Assembly (NCBI GenBank): GCA_963828825.1
Contig: CAWHGF010000001.1
Coordinates: forward strand, 372,001-436,000
DNA: 64,000 nucleotides
Origin: Bog-473 sp963828825
GTDB lineage: Bacteria; Actinomycetota; Acidimicrobiia; Acidimicrobiales; RAAP-2
Reading direction: 5' to 3'
Within the stretch, counting starts at the first letter, position 1, and the number at the start of each line of letters is the position of its first letter. This document shows, in pieces, positions 63,004 through 64,000 of the stretch. Position numbers and translations under genes: made by a program. The notes under the pieces are model-generated. The model was not told the DNA's origin and made no database searches. It saw only the letters and a list, made by a program, of their open reading frames with translations.

Positions 63004-64000
63004 ATGACCACCACCGCACAGAGGGACGCCGCCGCGGGACCCCGCTCGAGGAGGGACGGGTCGTTGCCATCGCCGGGCCGGTGATCGACGTCGAGTTCCC
63101 CCCGCACGCCTTGCCGGAGATCAACTACGAGGTCGAGTTCGACATTGAGCTCGACGGGACGACGCACACCGTCGCGGCGGAGGTGGCCCAGCAGATCGGT
63201 GACGGGCGCGTCCGTTGCATCTGTATGCAGCAGACGGACGGTCTCGTGCGCGGCGCGGCGGTGCGCAATCTCGGTCGCGGCATCTCCGTCCCGGTCGGCA
63301 ACGCCGTGCTCGGCCACGTGTTCAACGTGTTGGGGCAGCCGCTCGACACCGACTCGATCGAGGGCATCGATGAGCGCTGGGAGATCCATCGCAGCGCACC
63401 GGCCTTCGACCAGCTGGAGCCGCGGTCCCAGATGTTCGAGACCGGGATCAAGGTGATCGACCTGCTCGAGCCGTACGTCCAGGGTGGCAAGATCGGCCTC
63501 TTCGGGGGAGCCGGCGTCGGCAAGACCGTCATCATTCAGGAGATGATCCACCGCGTGGCCCAGCAGTACAGCGGGGTCTCGGTCTTCGCCGGCGTGGGCG
63601 AGCGCACGCGTGAGGGCACCGACATGTGGCTCGAGATGCAGGAGTCCGGCGTCATCGACAAGGCCGCACTGGTCTACGGCCAGATGGACGAGCCCCCCGG
63701 TGTGCGCCTCCGCGTCGCCCTGGCTGCGCTCACCATGGCCGAGTACTTCCGGGACGTACAGCACCAGGACGTGCTGCTCTTCGTCGACAACATCTTCCGT
63801 TTCGTCCAGGCCGGCTCCGAGGTCTCCACCCTGCTCGGCCGGATGCCCTCCGCCGTGGGCTACCAGCCCACGCTGGCCGACGAGATGGGCGAGCTGCAGG
63901 AGCGGATCACCTCCACCAAGGGGAAGTCGATCACCTCGCTGCAGGCCGTCTACGTCCCGGCCGACGATTACACCGACCCGGCTCCGTTCACGACCTTCAC
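63004..64000 (+). CDS. atpD: ATP synthase subunit beta, partial, with early frame break
   Basis: Catalytic F1 subunit; the 3' part runs off the window. Frame from ATG 63004 (MTTTAQRDAAAG) stops after 26 codons. One base missing in GCGGGACC near 63040 restores GTPLEEGRVVAIAGPVIDV. The rest is normal: Walker A GGAGVGKTVI, GERTREGTDMW, LLFVDNIFRFVQAGSE. The correct frame has no usable start of its own, so a sequencing error is the best explanation, as the gene is essential in this operon. atpC should follow. Confidence 0.93.

Noticed and set aside
60540..63764. A 1070-codon open frame on the minus strand across atpA-atpG-atpD
   Set aside because: A shadow of the ATP synthase genes; no domain or ribosome site.

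Overview
The window reads as a chromosome segment from a high-GC actinobacterium (Actinomycetota). The housekeeping order matches the mycobacterial argS-lysA-hom-thrC-rho-rpmE-prfA-prmC-sua5-wecA-atp block. A DUF3151 gene and an F420-type PPOX enzyme are present, the c subunit of ATP synthase is very like the mycobacterial one, and many genes carry a TANNNT box only 6-8 nt before the start codon, the sign of leaderless mRNAs. The accessory gene mix (SDR, PaaX, TauD and PhyH dioxygenases, VOC enzymes, an amidohydrolase, thiolase-like genes) would suit a soil or marine Acidimicrobiia-like heterotroph, but the class is an inference.

Layout. 0-2.3 kb: end of an unknown gene and argS. 2.3-39.5 kb: an accessory stretch that separates argS from lysA. 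In order it holds a short-chain dehydrogenase, an HSL-type esterase and an F420/PPOX enzyme; a fatty acid desaturase divergent from a PaaX regulator; a secreted beta-propeller; a MarR-ABC-ABC exporter operon; thioesterases; several TetR/AraC-controlled small units (alpha/beta hydrolase, VOC, flavin reductase, MFS pump, DrrAB-like ABC pump); a meta-cleavage-type dioxygenase unit with a collapsed FAH hydrolase; TauD and PhyH oxygenases; a large secreted beta-helix protein; a GGDEF diguanylate cyclase; the wreck of a B-family DNA polymerase-like gene; two paralogous PhyH-like oxygenases; a stomatin/NfeD pair; and a DisA_N-domain protein. The stretch ends with a tyrosine-recombinase remnant abutting tRNA-Arg(CCG). 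39.8-49.1 kb: core block lysA, hom, thrC, rho, rpmE, prfA, prmC and a degenerate sua5-like gene. 49.4-54.5 kb: a second accessory insert on the minus strand (thiolase-like, MarR, D-aminoacylase-like, TauD). 54.5-64 kb: an rpiB vestige, glyA, wecA and the ATP synthase operon up to a partial atpD.

How the genes work together. The core block supplies lysine and threonine synthesis, translation and transcription termination, serine/glycine and one-carbon metabolism, the lipid-linked sugar initiator for the cell envelope, and ATP synthesis. The accessory part is mostly small catabolic or detoxification units, each next to its own regulator, often with a visible inverted-repeat operator between divergent genes.

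Reading problems. At least 14 genes carry one or more single-base frame breaks, including the essential gene atpD, and several sit in short homopolymers. Much of this probably reflects sequencing or assembly indels rather than gene decay. In contrast, the FAH, polymerase, integrase and rpiB remnants have lost large parts and look like true decay.
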